A stretch of 42,257 nt of DNA, from positions 1 to 42,257 of the forward strand of contig NZ_VSJK01000025.1 in the NCBI RefSeq assembly GCF_008085915.1, written 5' to 3'. This stretch comes from Oceaniovalibus sp. ACAM 378 (GTDB lineage: Bacteria; Pseudomonadota; Alphaproteobacteria; Rhodobacterales; Rhodobacteraceae). The notes below the pieces were generated by a model. That model did no database searches. It saw nothing but the letters and a program-made list of their open reading frames with translations, and had not been told where the DNA came from. Numbering within the stretch: the first letter of the stretch is position 1; every line of letters begins with the position of its first letter. Of the stretch, positions 24,385 to 33,769 are shown in pieces. The position numbers were made by a program, and so were the translations under genes.

Positions 24385-26184
24385 TCACCGGATGACCTCC
24401 GCCGATTTCTGCACAGCGTCCGCGCCGGTATCGCCCACGATACGTGTTCCCGGCGCTTCGGTCCTGTTGCGATCCAAAAACACCATCGTTGGTGGGCCGA
24501 CAGCACCAAGCCGTTCAAGCATCTCCTGCCCCTCCGCGTCAAAATCCGACACGTCAGCCGCAATCACATTCAGCCCTGACAGGGCCGCCTGCACGCCTGC
24601 ATCGGGCCAGACATTGCGTTCAATGACCCGGCAGGTAACGCACCAGTCGGCGGTGACATAGATCATCGCTGGCACGCCGGGCTTTGCGGAAATGGCGGCA
24701 TCAAGAGCGCTGGCGTTGATAACGGTGTCAAACTCCACGGTGCCGGTTGTCGCCCCGGCCTTGCCCGCCACGCCTTGCAGCGTTGCGAACGGGCGCAGCG
24801 GATCGCTGCCGCCCAGCGCGGCGCCCACGGCCATGATCGCACCGGCGATCAGGGACAGAACCCCGACGCTTTTGATCCCTCGCCGTGCTGACCCGGCGTC
24901 GCCTGGCAACAGGTCCATGGCGCCTGAAAATATACCTGCGCTGACCAGCAGACCGGCCCAAAGCGCGAGGATCGCAGGACCGGGAACCAACCGGCCAATC
25001 AGCCAGATCGCCATGCCAAGGAAGACGAAGCCGAACAGCCGTTTCACCCCGTCCATCCACGCACCAGCGCGCGGCAACACCCGTGCGCCAAGTGTTCCGG
25101 CGATCAGAAGCGGAATACCCTGACCCAGCCCCAAGGCAAACAGCGCACCGGCGCCGAGCATCAAATCTCCGGTCCCGGCAATATAGAGCAACGCACCGGC
25201 CAAGGGTGCCGTCACGCAGGGTCCGACGATCAAAGCCGATGTAAACCCAAGCACCGCCGCACCGCCAAAAGTGCCGCGCCGCCCCGATCCCGCCGATGAA
25301 AGGCGGCGCGTCCACGCTTGCGGAAGCTGGAGTTCAAACAGACCAAACATCGACAGGGCCAGCGCGACAAAGATCGCCGCCACACCATAGATTGCTGCCG
25401 GTGATTGCAGCACCATCTGAAGGTTCTGTCCCGACCAGGCGGCAGCGATGCCAAGCAACCCGAAAGCCGATGCCATCGCCAGAACATAGACGCCCGACAG
25501 CGCCGCGCCACGTCGGGCGGTCAGGGTGTCGCCTTGCCGTGACAGCAATCCCGCAAGGATCGGGAACATCGGAAATACGCAGGGCGTAAACGCCAGCAGC
25601 AATCCGAACCCCAGAAACCCTGCCAAAACCAGCAGTGTCCCGCCACGCGCGCGCAGGGAGTCGATCAACCCCTGTTCTTGCGCCAGGACGATTTTTTCGG
25701 CGGCAGGCGCTGCCGATACGGGGCTCGTCGCGCCGTCAAGTGCCGTCAGGGTTTGCTTGACCGGGGGATAGCAGATGCCGCCATCCTGACAGCCCTGCCA
25801 TGTCACAGTCACAGGTCCATTGACCGCCCCCATCACGGCGCGCGCGGTATCGAAATAGACCTCGACCGCTCCGAAGGTCAGGTCATCCATTTCTTTGCCG
25901 GGACCGGTTTGCAACGGCACTGCGATACCGTCAGCGGTGTCTGCCGCCAGTTTATCGCGATAGAGATAATATCCGTCGGCGATATCCCACGACAGAATCC
26001 GCGTTCCGTCATCCTGATCGGCAACACTGATCTGAAAAGCGTCGGATGCAGGCAGAGGGGCGTTGCCAGAACCTGTCAAAAGTTGCGCTGTTGCGGGCCA
26101 TGCGGACATGACGATAAACAGCACTGTCATTGCAGTGACGATGGATCGGACCGCCCGGCGGAAAGGTTCTGTAGCTCTGCTCAT
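24385..26184 (-). CDS. dsbD: Thiol:disulfide interchange protein DsbD
   Basis: A 599-residue inner-membrane protein that passes electrons from cytoplasmic thioredoxin to periplasmic thiol proteins. After a signal segment (residues about 15-33), the alpha domain carries the pair Cys132/Cys138 (TWQGCQDGGICYPPV). An eight-segment membrane domain follows, with the conserved LLAFTPCVFPMFPILAGLLS near residue 195. The C-terminal gamma domain has the CxxC motif in VTADWCVTCRVIERNVW near residue 515. All three cysteine pairs appear present. It is the first gene of the operon that continues with the DsbA-like protein and the L,D-transpeptidase. A PmrA-like box lies 22 bp upstream of its start. Confidence 0.93.
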   Translation of the reverse strand: MSRATEPFRRAVRSIVTAMTVLFIVMSAWPATAQLLTGSGNAPLPASDAFQISVADQDDGTRILSWDIADGYYLYRDKLAADTADGIAVPLQTGPGKEMDDLTFGAVEVYFDTARAVMGAVNGPVTVTWQGCQDGGICYPPVKQTLTALDGATSPVSAAPAAEKIVLAQEQGLIDSLRARGGTLLVLAGFLGFGLLLAFTPCVFPMFPILAGLLSRQGDTLTARRGAALSGVYVLAMASAFGLLGIAAAWSGQNLQMVLQSPAAIYGVAAIFVALALSMFGLFELQLPQAWTRRLSSAGSGRRGTFGGAAVLGFTSALIVGPCVTAPLAGALLYIAGTGDLMLGAGALFALGLGQGIPLLIAGTLGARVLPRAGAWMDGVKRLFGFVFLGMAIWLIGRLVPGPAILALWAGLLVSAGIFSGAMDLLPGDAGSARRGIKSVGVLSLIAGAIMAVGAALGGSDPLRPFATLQGVAGKAGATTGTVEFDTVINASALDAAISAKPGVPAMIYVTADWCVTCRVIERNVWPDAGVQAALSGLNVIAADVSDFDAEGQEMLERLGAVGPPTMVFLDRNRTEAPGTRIVGDTGADAVQKSAEVIR

Positions 26185-26205
26185 GATGGCACGACTCGCG
26201 CCCGA

Positions 26206-26226
26206 ACCTTAAGCGGGGATTAAGGT
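26206..26226. promoter_or_regulatory. PmrA/QseB-like response-regulator box
   Basis: The sequence holds CTTAAG, five bases, then ATTAAG (26208-26224). This matches the direct-repeat pattern YTTAAK-N5-YTTAAK known for PmrA-type regulators. Seen the other way, ACCTTAA and TTAAGGT form a perfect inverted repeat with 7 bases between. It lies between dsbD (minus) and the response regulator gene (plus), so one site could control both directions. That the neighbouring regulator binds it is an inference. Confidence 0.6.
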
Positions 26227-26268
26227 AAGCAGCCTAAGCGAGTGACGTTGCGGAAAGGATTTCGTGTA

Positions 26269-26934
26269 ATGCGCATACTCATTGTCGAAGACGACGCGAC
26301 GCTTGCCGATGGTCTGTCGGTGGGCCTACGCCTTTCGGGTTTCACGCCCGAACTTGTCACGACCTGCGCCGACGCAGACGAGGCGCTGGCGCAGGGTGGG
26401 TTTGCCGCCGTCGTGCTGGATATCATGCTGCCGGATGGGTCCGGGCTTGATGTTCTTTCACGGATGCGCGGCAAGGATGACCGCACGCCAATCCTTTTAC
26501 TGACCGCGCTTGATCAGGTGCGCGACCGGATCGCGGGCCTCGATCTTGGCGCCGATGATTATCTTGGCAAGCCGTTCGATCTGGATGAGGTGACGGCCCG
26601 CCTGCGGTCCATCGTGCGCCGCGCCGAGGGGCGCGCGCAGGCTGATCTGCAGTGGAACGGTCTGAGTGTCGATCCGGCCAGAATGAACGGACGGCACAAC
26701 GACCGCGATATCGAGTTTTCACCGCGGGAGTTCGCCATTCTGCGTGCATTGCTCGAACGCCCCGGTGCAATTCTGTCTCGTTCTGCGCTCGAAGATCGCC
26801 TCTACGGCTGGCAGGATGGCGTTGAAAGCAACGCGGTCGAGGTTCACATTCACAAGCTGCGCGCCAAGCTCGGCGCGGATTTCATTCAGACAATACGCGG
26901 CGCAGGATACAAACTGGCGAAAGACGCATCATGA
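26269..26934 (+). CDS. OmpR-family response regulator (PmrA/QseB-like)
   Basis: A 221-residue two-component regulator. The receiver domain has the acidic pocket Asp8/Asp9, the phosphorylation site Asp51 (AAVVLDIMLPDGSGLDVL) and Lys101 (YLGKPFDLDEV). The C-terminal winged helix (EFSPREFAILRALLERPGAI, ESNAVEVHIHKLRAKLGADF, IQTIRGAGYKL) is of OmpR type. The ATG at 26269 has GGAAAGGA upstream. Its stop overlaps the kinase start (ATGA). It lies divergent to dsbD across the PmrA-like box and most likely autoregulates and controls the thiol/peptidoglycan operon. Confidence 0.92.
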   Translation: MRILIVEDDATLADGLSVGLRLSGFTPELVTTCADADEALAQGGFAAVVLDIMLPDGSGLDVLSRMRGKDDRTPILLLTALDQVRDRIAGLDLGADDYLGKPFDLDEVTARLRSIVRRAEGRAQADLQWNGLSVDPARMNGRHNDRDIEFSPREFAILRALLERPGAILSRSALEDRLYGWQDGVESNAVEVHIHKLRAKLGADFIQTIRGAGYKLAKDAS

Positions 26935-28283
26935 ACTCGATCCGCATCCGTCTCTTCCTGATCCTGCTGCTGGCTACCGGTGTTGTGTGGCTTTCGGCCT
27001 TCCTGTGGATTCAGCAGTCCACCCGTGCCGAGGTCGAGCGTGTTCTCGATGCCCGACTGGCCGAGTCCGGACAAATGGTATCGTCGCTGATCTCAGACCG
27101 GCGAATAGATGTTGCCAGAGCGGCGACGGTCGTTCCGGAATTTGAGTTTGCCGAAGATGGCCCTACGGCGGGATATTCCCACAGGCTGTCTTGTCAAATC
27201 TGGTCGCTGGATGGTGTGCTTGTCGGCAAATCAGGCAGTGCCCCGGCAGAAAGTCTTTCCGGGCAGGACGCGGGTTTCAGCAGCAATATCGTCGATGGTG
27301 AGGAATGGCGGGTTTACACCGTCATCAACGAAGATCTCGGCGTGCGTGTCATGGTCGGCGACAGCCATACGGTGCGCGACCGCTTGGTGCGCGACGTGAC
27401 GACCGGTCTTGTCCTGCCTGCGCTGATGGTCCTGCCAATTCTTGCGGGCTTGATCTGGCTCTCGGTGCAACGCGGGTTGCTTCCGCTGGACAGATTGGCG
27501 AACGGGTTGTCACGGCGTTCGGCGGACGACCTGAATCCGGTCGCGGTGTGGACGATGCCGCGCGAAATCAGACCGGTGGGAACAGCGCTCAATGGTCTGT
27601 TCAGCCGCGTCGGTGCCGTGCGGGAAAGGGAAAAGGCGTTCACGTCATTTGCCGCGCATGAGCTGAAGACGCCACTGGCCGGGATCAAGACACAGGCCCA
27701 GGTGGCGATGATGGCATCCGACGACGCGACGCGCACCAGCGCCCTTCGGCGTATTCAGCACGGAGTTGATCGAACCGACAGGATGGTGCGCCAGCTTCTT
27801 TCGCTGGCATCGGTGGACGGCGCCGAGGTGGGGCAGAAAGTCGATGTCAATATCGTGGCAATTGTGCGGGACGTCGCGGACGACCTGACGCGCCTGGCTG
27901 CCGCGAAGGGCGTTTCACTAGAGATATCCGAAAGCGGAACAATACCAATCCAAAGCGACCCGATCCTGCTGGCACTGGCGCTGCGCAACGTCATCGACAA
28001 TGCCATCGCCGTGGCCCCGGACGGGAGTAAAGTTGAAATCAAGATCGAAATGTTCGAAGCTCGGCTGCAAATCCGCGTGATGGATCGTGGACCCGGCATT
28101 GCGGATTGCGATCGCGCAAGGATCACCGACAGGTTCTTTCGAGGCGCTGGTTCGAATGGAGATGGGAGCGGGTTAGGTCTCGCCATTGTCGAAACAGCGG
28201 TCAAGCGTCTTGGCGGTCAGCTGGAATTCACGCCAAGACCGGATGGCGGTGAAGTGGTCAGTATGGTCATCCCCCAATTGTAG
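26931..28283 (+). CDS. Sensor histidine kinase (QseC/PmrB-like)
   Basis: A 450-residue inner-membrane kinase. A first membrane segment (residues about 7-27) and a second (about 157-178) flank a periplasmic sensor domain of about 130 residues. A HAMP-like linker follows, then the H-box with His243 (SFAAHELKTPLAGIKTQAQV), the N-box (ALRNVIDNAIAVAPDG) and the G-boxes (VMDRGPGIADCDR and GDGSGLGLAIVETAVKRLGG). Its start overlaps the regulator stop by the ATGA motif, so the pair is coupled. The signal is unknown; the linked genes point to envelope redox or cell-wall stress. Confidence 0.92.
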   Translation: MNSIRIRLFLILLLATGVVWLSAFLWIQQSTRAEVERVLDARLAESGQMVSSLISDRRIDVARAATVVPEFEFAEDGPTAGYSHRLSCQIWSLDGVLVGKSGSAPAESLSGQDAGFSSNIVDGEEWRVYTVINEDLGVRVMVGDSHTVRDRLVRDVTTGLVLPALMVLPILAGLIWLSVQRGLLPLDRLANGLSRRSADDLNPVAVWTMPREIRPVGTALNGLFSRVGAVREREKAFTSFAAHELKTPLAGIKTQAQVAMMASDDATRTSALRRIQHGVDRTDRMVRQLLSLASVDGAEVGQKVDVNIVAIVRDVADDLTRLAAAKGVSLEISESGTIPIQSDPILLALALRNVIDNAIAVAPDGSKVEIKIEMFEARLQIRVMDRGPGIADCDRARITDRFFRGAGSNGDGSGLGLAIVETAVKRLGGQLEFTPRPDGGEVVSMVIPQL

Positions 28284-28305
28284 GTCGGTTTTAGCCGTTC
28301 AAAAG

Positions 28306-28440
28306 CTAATGAAATGGGCCGAGGACCAAGCGGTTACGCTCCTGCACATTCAACCGGGCCAGCCGCAACCGAACGCTTGCATCAAGCGTTACAACCGCAC
28401 GATCCTGCACAAACGGATGGATCAATACATCATCGAAAGC
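28306..28440 (+). pseudogene. IS3-family OrfB transposase remnant
   Basis: About 45 codons read LMKWAEDQAVTLLHIQPGQP followed by QPNACIKRYNRTILHKRMDQ and YIIES. This matches the C-terminal catalytic part of IS3-family OrfB, where IQPGKPQQNAYVERYNRTVR is typical. The glutamate expected in YVERYNRT is replaced (IKRYNRT), and both sides are cut off. The rest of the 300-bp gap (28284-28583) holds only the ribosome site of the next gene. Confidence 0.7.
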
Positions 28441-28583
28441 GGAATGATCGGCGACGTCTCGGTAGCCGCATGACCAGCGCTGAAGGAGCGTTTATTGAAG
28501 GGAGAGACCGGGTTTGACGGGACCGGGTAAGTCAGCATCTTCATGCGATCCGTCTTGGCGTTTTACTTTTTGCGGGGAATCAC

Positions 28584-30161
28584 ATGAAGTCGAGTTGCAC
28601 CGATAGGGAGCCTGAGCCAATGAAAACTGAAACGCCGGGGTCAGATGCGAACCGATCGCTATTTCAGGCCGATGAAAACTGCTGGCGTGTGGCTTGCGCC
28701 GACAAGATTGCCCTGATCGTCGATGCCGCCGATTATTTCCGGATCCTGCGTAAAGTGTTCATCACTGCACAGCGGGAATTGTTACTGATCGGCTGGGACT
28801 TCGATTTCGAGCTGGAAATGCTGCCCGGAGAAAGCGACGGTGACGGGCGTGCCCCAGACGGGTTCCCGAACCAATTGGGCCCGTTCATCGAAGCCATCGT
28901 TGAGCATTCACCCGAGCTTCATGTCTATCTGCTCAAATGGAATGGCGCGGTCCTCGCGGCGCCGGGGCGTCTGATGCCCGCGCTCACACTGGATATTTTC
29001 GGCAGTGAACGTGTACATTTTGCCCTCGACGGGCATCATCCCTTCGGGGCCTGCCACCACCAAAAGATCGTCGTGGCCGATGACAGTCTTGCCTTTTGCG
29101 GCGGGATCGATGCGACCGAGGACCGATGGGACACCTCCGAACATCTGCCCGACGATCCACGCCGGGTGCGCAAGGATGGCTCCCCTTCCGGTCCATGGCA
29201 CGACGCGACTTCGGCGCTGACCGGGCCGGCGGCCGCCGCGCTGGCGGATTTGTCGCGCACCCGCTGGCATCGCGCGACAGGGGATACGCTGGATCGACCG
29301 CTGGGCGCAGTCACTTCCGTCTGGCCGGATGACCTCAAGGCCGACGCCGAGAATGTCGAGGTCGCCATCGCGCGCACAGAGCCGCCCTATGACGACGAGC
29401 CGCTGATAAACGAGATCGAACGGCTCTGTATCCGCAGCATCGAGGCGGCGGTGGATACGATCTATATCGAGTCGCAGTACTTTGCGGCTGAAACCGTATG
29501 TGCAGCGCTGGAACTGCGCCTGAGAGAAAGCGATGGCCCTGAAATTGTCGTCATCAATCCCTACGCTGCCCTCTCGCAGCTTGAGGATGACGCCATGCAT
29601 GTTCTGCGCGGGCGGATGATCCAGCGCCTGAAAGCCATCGATCATCAGGATCGTTTCCGCATCTTTTATCCTGCGACCACCGCCGGAGAGCCGATCTATG
29701 TTCACGCCAAGATCATGATCGTCGATGACCGCATCCTGCGCCTCGGGTCGAGCAATCTTAACGACCGCTCCATGGGCTTTGACACGGAATGCGACGTGGC
29801 CATTGAAGGGCCGGAGTCGTTGATTACCAAATTTCGCACCCGCCTGCTGTCCGAGCACCTTGGGGTCTCGCCCGAAGTTTTCGACGAGACATTGCAAGAG
29901 GCAAAGACGCTGATCGCCACAATCGAGAGGCTGAACCCGCCCGAGGGGCGCGGTCTGCGCAAGATAGAACCTCAGACAGAAGGTGTGATAGGCGAGTTTC
30001 TCGCCAACACCCGTCTGCTTGATCCGCGCTATTTGCCGGGTCAGGCGACGTCGGCAGGAGAGGGTCTGCGCCCGCGACATCTGGCTTTGGTCGCCGGGGT
30101 CGCACTGGTGGGCTATCTGGGTTGGCTGGCATGGCGAAAACGAAGGGGCGGAAACTCCTAA
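28584..30161 (+). CDS. Phospholipase D-like protein (cardiolipin synthase type)
   Basis: A 525-residue protein of the phospholipase D superfamily. Two HxKxxxxD motifs are visible: His159/Lys161/Asp166 (CHHQKIVVADDSLAFCGG) and His374/Lys376/Asp381 (YVHAKIMIVDDRILRLGSSN). Such enzymes hydrolyse or exchange phosphodiesters, for example in cardiolipin synthesis or phosphatidyl transfer. A single C-terminal membrane segment (LALVAGVALVGYLGWLAW) followed by RKRRGG anchors it, which is unlike classical cardiolipin synthases with N-terminal anchors. A GGGGA site precedes the ATG at 28584; a second ATG at 28620 is also possible. The substrate is not known. Confidence 0.85.
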   Translation: MKSSCTDREPEPMKTETPGSDANRSLFQADENCWRVACADKIALIVDAADYFRILRKVFITAQRELLLIGWDFDFELEMLPGESDGDGRAPDGFPNQLGPFIEAIVEHSPELHVYLLKWNGAVLAAPGRLMPALTLDIFGSERVHFALDGHHPFGACHHQKIVVADDSLAFCGGIDATEDRWDTSEHLPDDPRRVRKDGSPSGPWHDATSALTGPAAAALADLSRTRWHRATGDTLDRPLGAVTSVWPDDLKADAENVEVAIARTEPPYDDEPLINEIERLCIRSIEAAVDTIYIESQYFAAETVCAALELRLRESDGPEIVVINPYAALSQLEDDAMHVLRGRMIQRLKAIDHQDRFRIFYPATTAGEPIYVHAKIMIVDDRILRLGSSNLNDRSMGFDTECDVAIEGPESLITKFRTRLLSEHLGVSPEVFDETLQEAKTLIATIERLNPPEGRGLRKIEPQTEGVIGEFLANTRLLDPRYLPGQATSAGEGLRPRHLALVAGVALVGYLGWLAWRKRRGGNS

Positions 30162-30310
30162 AGCTGAACGCCACCTCCTGCTGTCGCATGCCCACGTCCA
30201 CGTCGGTCATCCTGGATCTTTGCGGTGGGACGGAACGATTGGAACCAAACCGTTCTTCTTGGAATGCGAAGAGCCCATCACATCGTAATTGAGCCAAAGG
30301 TTACGTCACT

Positions 30311-31906
30311 ATGAAGAGCGACAGGAAAATTGCTATTGTCGGCGCGGGGCCAATGGCCGTGTATACCGTCAAGAGTCTGCTCAAGAGCGAGGTCCCGCTC
30401 GACCTCACGATCTTCGAATCCGCGGGGCGGACCGGCTGTGGAATGCCCTACCGGGTCGGGTTGAATGCGGATTACATGTATTGCAACGCATTCAGTAAAG
30501 AGATCCCGCCGATCACCCGACGTCTTGCAACATGGCTGCATGATCAGGATGACGAGTTTCTTGCAGGCTGGGACCTTGATCGCACGGACATTGATGCACG
30601 GGATTTTTACCCTCGTGTTCTGCTCGGGGAGTTTCTGACATCGGAGTTCAGGGATCTCTGCGAGGCTGGTCGACATGCCGGGCATACCATCCGCGTGCTT
30701 CAAAATCACCGTGTCGTTGACGTCATTCCAACCGATGAGACTGTCACACTGGACGTTTTGCACCCGGACGGAAAATCAACATTTTCGTTCAGTGACGTCG
30801 TGTTGGCGACCGGGCACCAATGGCCGACGGCGCCTCAGGTCGGAACGGCCGATCTTGTTTCGCCATGGCCCTATACCAATATCACGGCCCTGCCAGCCGG
30901 CGAAATCGGGATACTGGGTTCGTCCTTATCCGCGATCGACGTGATCGTAGCCCTTGGTCAGGAACACGGTACATTCACCGAAAAAGGCGACAGAATTCGC
31001 TGGTTCCCTCACGAGGGGCGGGATGCGCTTTCGATCACCATGGTCTCTCACAAGGGGATCATGCCCGAGCCGGATTTTTACTATCCCTACCCCTATGAAC
31101 CCTTGCTGCACGTGACCGCTGAAGCAGTCTTGGCCGAGGTGGCGAAGGGGCCAGAGACCCTTTTGGACCGCGTTTTTACGCTTTTGTTATCCGAGCTGCA
31201 TCAGGTTGCGCCGGACTATATGGCCGATCTTGGCGAGGGTGCGCAGACTATTGATGGGTTTTCCGAGGCCTATTTTGATCACCGCGAAAAGATGGGCGGG
31301 CTGCGGGCGCTGCGCGAGACATTGAATGCCGCGGTCCAGTCCAAGAAGGACAAAGAGACGCAACATCATCGCTATGCTCTTCTGCGCGGCCACGAGAATT
31401 TCGCATTGATCCTGGAGCATCTCGACGACCGGGATTGGAGGGTTTTCAGCGACAAGCTGATGCCGGTGTTCGGTGATTGTTACGCCGCAATCCCGCATAT
31501 TTCCGTTTTGCGGGTGCTGGCACTTTATGATGCGGGGGTCCTGAAAATCGTTCCAACCGGCCCTGGCGCATCATTCAGAAACCGACACTCCGATGGCGTG
31601 TCGGTGATGACAATCGACGGCGAGGTTGATTTTGACGCGTTGATTGATGCGCGTGGTCAGGCCGCAGCACCCCTTCGCGATCTGCCGTTTCCCGCCCTGT
31701 GCCGCGCGCTTCTTGACCCTGAAGGTGACCTTGCAGAACCATTCAGGCTTGAATTGCTCACCGCTGGCGCGGGCACAGTCTATTGCCTTGCAATGCCACA
31801 AATTCTGACGCGCCATCCCTTCTCCCAAGGCTTGCCAAACTGTGACGAGCTTGGCCGGGTTGTGGCGCGCGAAATATTGAGCAGGAATATGGGTCGACAA
31901 GGTTGA
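30311..31906 (+). CDS. FAD/NAD(P)-binding protein (FAD-NAD(P)-binding domain family)
   Basis: A 531-residue protein with an N-terminal Rossmann dinucleotide fold (KIAIVGAGPMAVYTVKSLLK, acidic end LTIFESAG) and the second family motif VVLATGHQWPTAP near residue 165. A further nucleotide-binding segment, GEIGILGSSLSAIDVIVAL, lies near residue 200. It belongs to the FAD/NAD(P)-binding family often encoded next to stress or siderophore genes, whose reactions are mostly unknown. It starts 149 bp after the phospholipase D-like gene, and the weak ribosome site makes the exact start somewhat uncertain. No partner that would reveal a substrate is adjacent. Confidence 0.8.
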   Translation: MKSDRKIAIVGAGPMAVYTVKSLLKSEVPLDLTIFESAGRTGCGMPYRVGLNADYMYCNAFSKEIPPITRRLATWLHDQDDEFLAGWDLDRTDIDARDFYPRVLLGEFLTSEFRDLCEAGRHAGHTIRVLQNHRVVDVIPTDETVTLDVLHPDGKSTFSFSDVVLATGHQWPTAPQVGTADLVSPWPYTNITALPAGEIGILGSSLSAIDVIVALGQEHGTFTEKGDRIRWFPHEGRDALSITMVSHKGIMPEPDFYYPYPYEPLLHVTAEAVLAEVAKGPETLLDRVFTLLLSELHQVAPDYMADLGEGAQTIDGFSEAYFDHREKMGGLRALRETLNAAVQSKKDKETQHHRYALLRGHENFALILEHLDDRDWRVFSDKLMPVFGDCYAAIPHISVLRVLALYDAGVLKIVPTGPGASFRNRHSDGVSVMTIDGEVDFDALIDARGQAAAPLRDLPFPALCRALLDPEGDLAEPFRLELLTAGAGTVYCLAMPQILTRHPFSQGLPNCDELGRVVAREILSRNMGRQG

Positions 31907-32117
31907 GAGCTTACCGGGCAGACGCTGGGAAAGGCACTTTGCCGCGCGCCCGAAAGCCTTGGCGGAAAATCTGCCGGATCCTACACTGGTCCGGATGCAT
32001 TTCGCGAGATAGTTCGCCCTTTCCTGCGTTCTCGCATTACCAAGCGGCGCGACCCCGGCATAGCGGTTCAAACAGAAATTGACTTCGATCACAGGTCAGC
32101 CGAACAGCAATTCACGT

Positions 32118-33047
32118 TTAACTTTGCACGCCACCGGGATCACGCACGGTCAGATGATCCGCACTCCACTGGGCCGGACAAACCTCGGCCTCGGCATGTC
32201 CGTTGCGCAACCGGCGACACGCTCCGACCGGGATATCGGCCGCGATCAGAACGTGATCGGTCATCATCGCGGCGGACTGCGGCGGCAAACTCGCGTGAAT
32301 CCCGTCAAGTGATACGCTGACGTCACAAGGCAGAAAGACACTGGCACCGCCCACTCCGGTATCCGTCAAAGCCTGACCGAAAGGCACGCCGACCGCACCC
32401 AAAACGCAGACAACCGTCTGAAGCTCGATCGCCCGCGCACGCGCACAGCTGAAAACCCGGTTATAACCGGTGATCATATCGGTTTTGGCCGGAATGATGA
32501 TCAGATCGAGATCAAGCTTTCCCAACCGCGACCACAGATGCGTAAATTCGCTGTCCAGACAGATGATCATGGCGATCCGCAAGCCATTCCACTCGATGAC
32601 ATTTATCGTCTCGCCGTGAACGGTGATACCGCCTGCGCCATGGGCCTCAAGAGGGGTCAGGCTCAACTTGTCCTGCGCATGGCGCATGCCGTCGGGGGTT
32701 AGCAGCCACGCGCGATTCAGATAGGTCGCGATGCCATCTATCGGCGCGGCGGCGAAAGGAATGGTGCCCGCCAGAATCGAAATGCCATATTTGGCAGACA
32801 TGGCAGCGATCGCATCCAACGCAATCTCTCCACACTCAAACAGCCACCCCATGATATTGGCCTTTGGCAAATCCAACGGCGCAAAGCTCAGCCATTGGGC
32901 ACAGGCAAATTCGGGAAGGACAAGCATATGCCCGCCCCGCGCCGCTGTCTGTGCGACCCGCGCTTCCAGACCGGCAAGCCAGGTTGGTAGATCCTGCACC
33001 ACCGGCTCAAGATTGGCCGCCCAGAGGTCGATTGAAACGTGTTCCAC
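32118..33047 (-). CDS. Carbon-nitrogen hydrolase (nitrilase-fold amidohydrolase)
   Basis: A 309-residue enzyme of the nitrilase superfamily. The triad is visible as Glu46 (VLPEFACAQW), Lys127 (AQDKLSLTP) and Cys163 (AMIICLDSEFTH). The CLDSEF context is unlike true nitrilases (CWEN), so an amidase or related C-N hydrolase is more likely. It is convergent with the FAD protein gene, 211 bp away, and divergent from the PRC-barrel gene. It shares only the fold with the nitrilase at 19.3 kb, so the two are not recent duplicates. Confidence 0.83.
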   Translation of the reverse strand: MEHVSIDLWAANLEPVVQDLPTWLAGLEARVAQTAARGGHMLVLPEFACAQWLSFAPLDLPKANIMGWLFECGEIALDAIAAMSAKYGISILAGTIPFAAAPIDGIATYLNRAWLLTPDGMRHAQDKLSLTPLEAHGAGGITVHGETINVIEWNGLRIAMIICLDSEFTHLWSRLGKLDLDLIIIPAKTDMITGYNRVFSCARARAIELQTVVCVLGAVGVPFGQALTDTGVGGASVFLPCDVSVSLDGIHASLPPQSAAMMTDHVLIAADIPVGACRRLRNGHAEAEVCPAQWSADHLTVRDPGGVQS

Positions 33048-33280
33048 AGATTTTTCCCGGCTGTTTTGACACTACTCGATCCAAGATAGTCCAAAACCGT
33101 GAAGATCAACCGCGATGCAGGGGTGTTTTTCACAGCCTGCCGCGATCAACCAATGACAGGGGTTTGCGGGGTTGACGGATTGCGGTCAGACGGGCGCATT
33201 TTTGCACCTTCCGATGCTCCGGGCCCGTCCTCAGGACTGCGCGGCTTTCCGCCCGGTGAAAGCCTTCAACTTCGGCCTGT
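33048..33280. other. Intergenic region without a recognised gene
   Basis: These bases lie between the divergent amidohydrolase and PRC-barrel genes. Open frames in both directions are short and look unlike protein. The promoter of the amidohydrolase should lie near 33060-33130 on the minus strand, but no clear motif was seen there. Confidence 0.25.
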
Positions 33281-33306
33281 GGAACCTGAGGGTTCGCGAC
33301 ATGGTT
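33281..33306 (+). promoter_or_regulatory. EcfG-like promoter before the PRC-barrel gene
   Basis: GGAAC, 17 bases, then GGTT. The alphaproteobacterial general-stress sigma factor EcfG recognises GGAAC-N16/17-CGTT, so this is a match with one change in the -10 part. It lies about 40 bp upstream of the start codon. Confidence 0.5.
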
Positions 33307-33346
33307 GGACAATCAATCGGAAACTTCAACCAAAGTGAGGCTACCC

Positions 33347-33643
33347 ATGGATCACTCAAAACATACTCCTCTGCGTCCTGACGAACTGAATGCTTCCAAC
33401 GTCGAAGGCGCGAATGTTTACGGTCCGGACGACAACGATATCGGCAATGTGTCCCACCTGCATGGCACGGGTCAAAGCGCGCAGGCTGTTTTGGATGTCG
33501 GCGGTTTCCTTGGACTCGGAGCCAAGTCGGTCGCTTTGGCTGTTTCAAGTCTGAACTTTATGCGGGACGAGAACGGTAAGGTGCATGCGACGACCACGAT
33601 GACCAAGGACCAGTTGAAAGACTTGCCCGAGCATCACCACTAA
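33347..33643 (+). CDS. PRC-barrel domain protein, stress-associated
   Basis: A 98-residue soluble protein with one PRC-barrel (EGANVYGPDDNDIGNVSHLH, VLDVGGFLGLGAKSVALAVS, FMRDENGKVHATTTM) and a C-terminal LPEHHH that is typical of a Rhodobacterales subfamily. PRC-barrels bind protein or RNA partners; this subfamily has no assigned role. The ATG at 33347 has GTGAGG about 9 bases upstream, and I reject an in-frame start 14 codons earlier. An EcfG-like promoter precedes it, which fits the stress character of the neighbouring genes. Confidence 0.88.
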   Translation: MDHSKHTPLRPDELNASNVEGANVYGPDDNDIGNVSHLHGTGQSAQAVLDVGGFLGLGAKSVALAVSSLNFMRDENGKVHATTTMTKDQLKDLPEHHH

Positions 33644-33769
33644 ACGATCTCGAAGTTTTGCAAATGACATGGTCGGCATGCGTAAGTGTGCCGACCACTT
33701 ATATGAGTATTGCTGTCGGGTCAGGGACTTGCGGCAAACTTGTCGTGGCGGAAAAAGCCATGCGGCTGA

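Noticed and set aside
30244-30270. An EcfG promoter before the FAD protein gene
   Set aside because: GGAAC and CGTT are present, but only 14 bases separate them, outside the usual 16-17.
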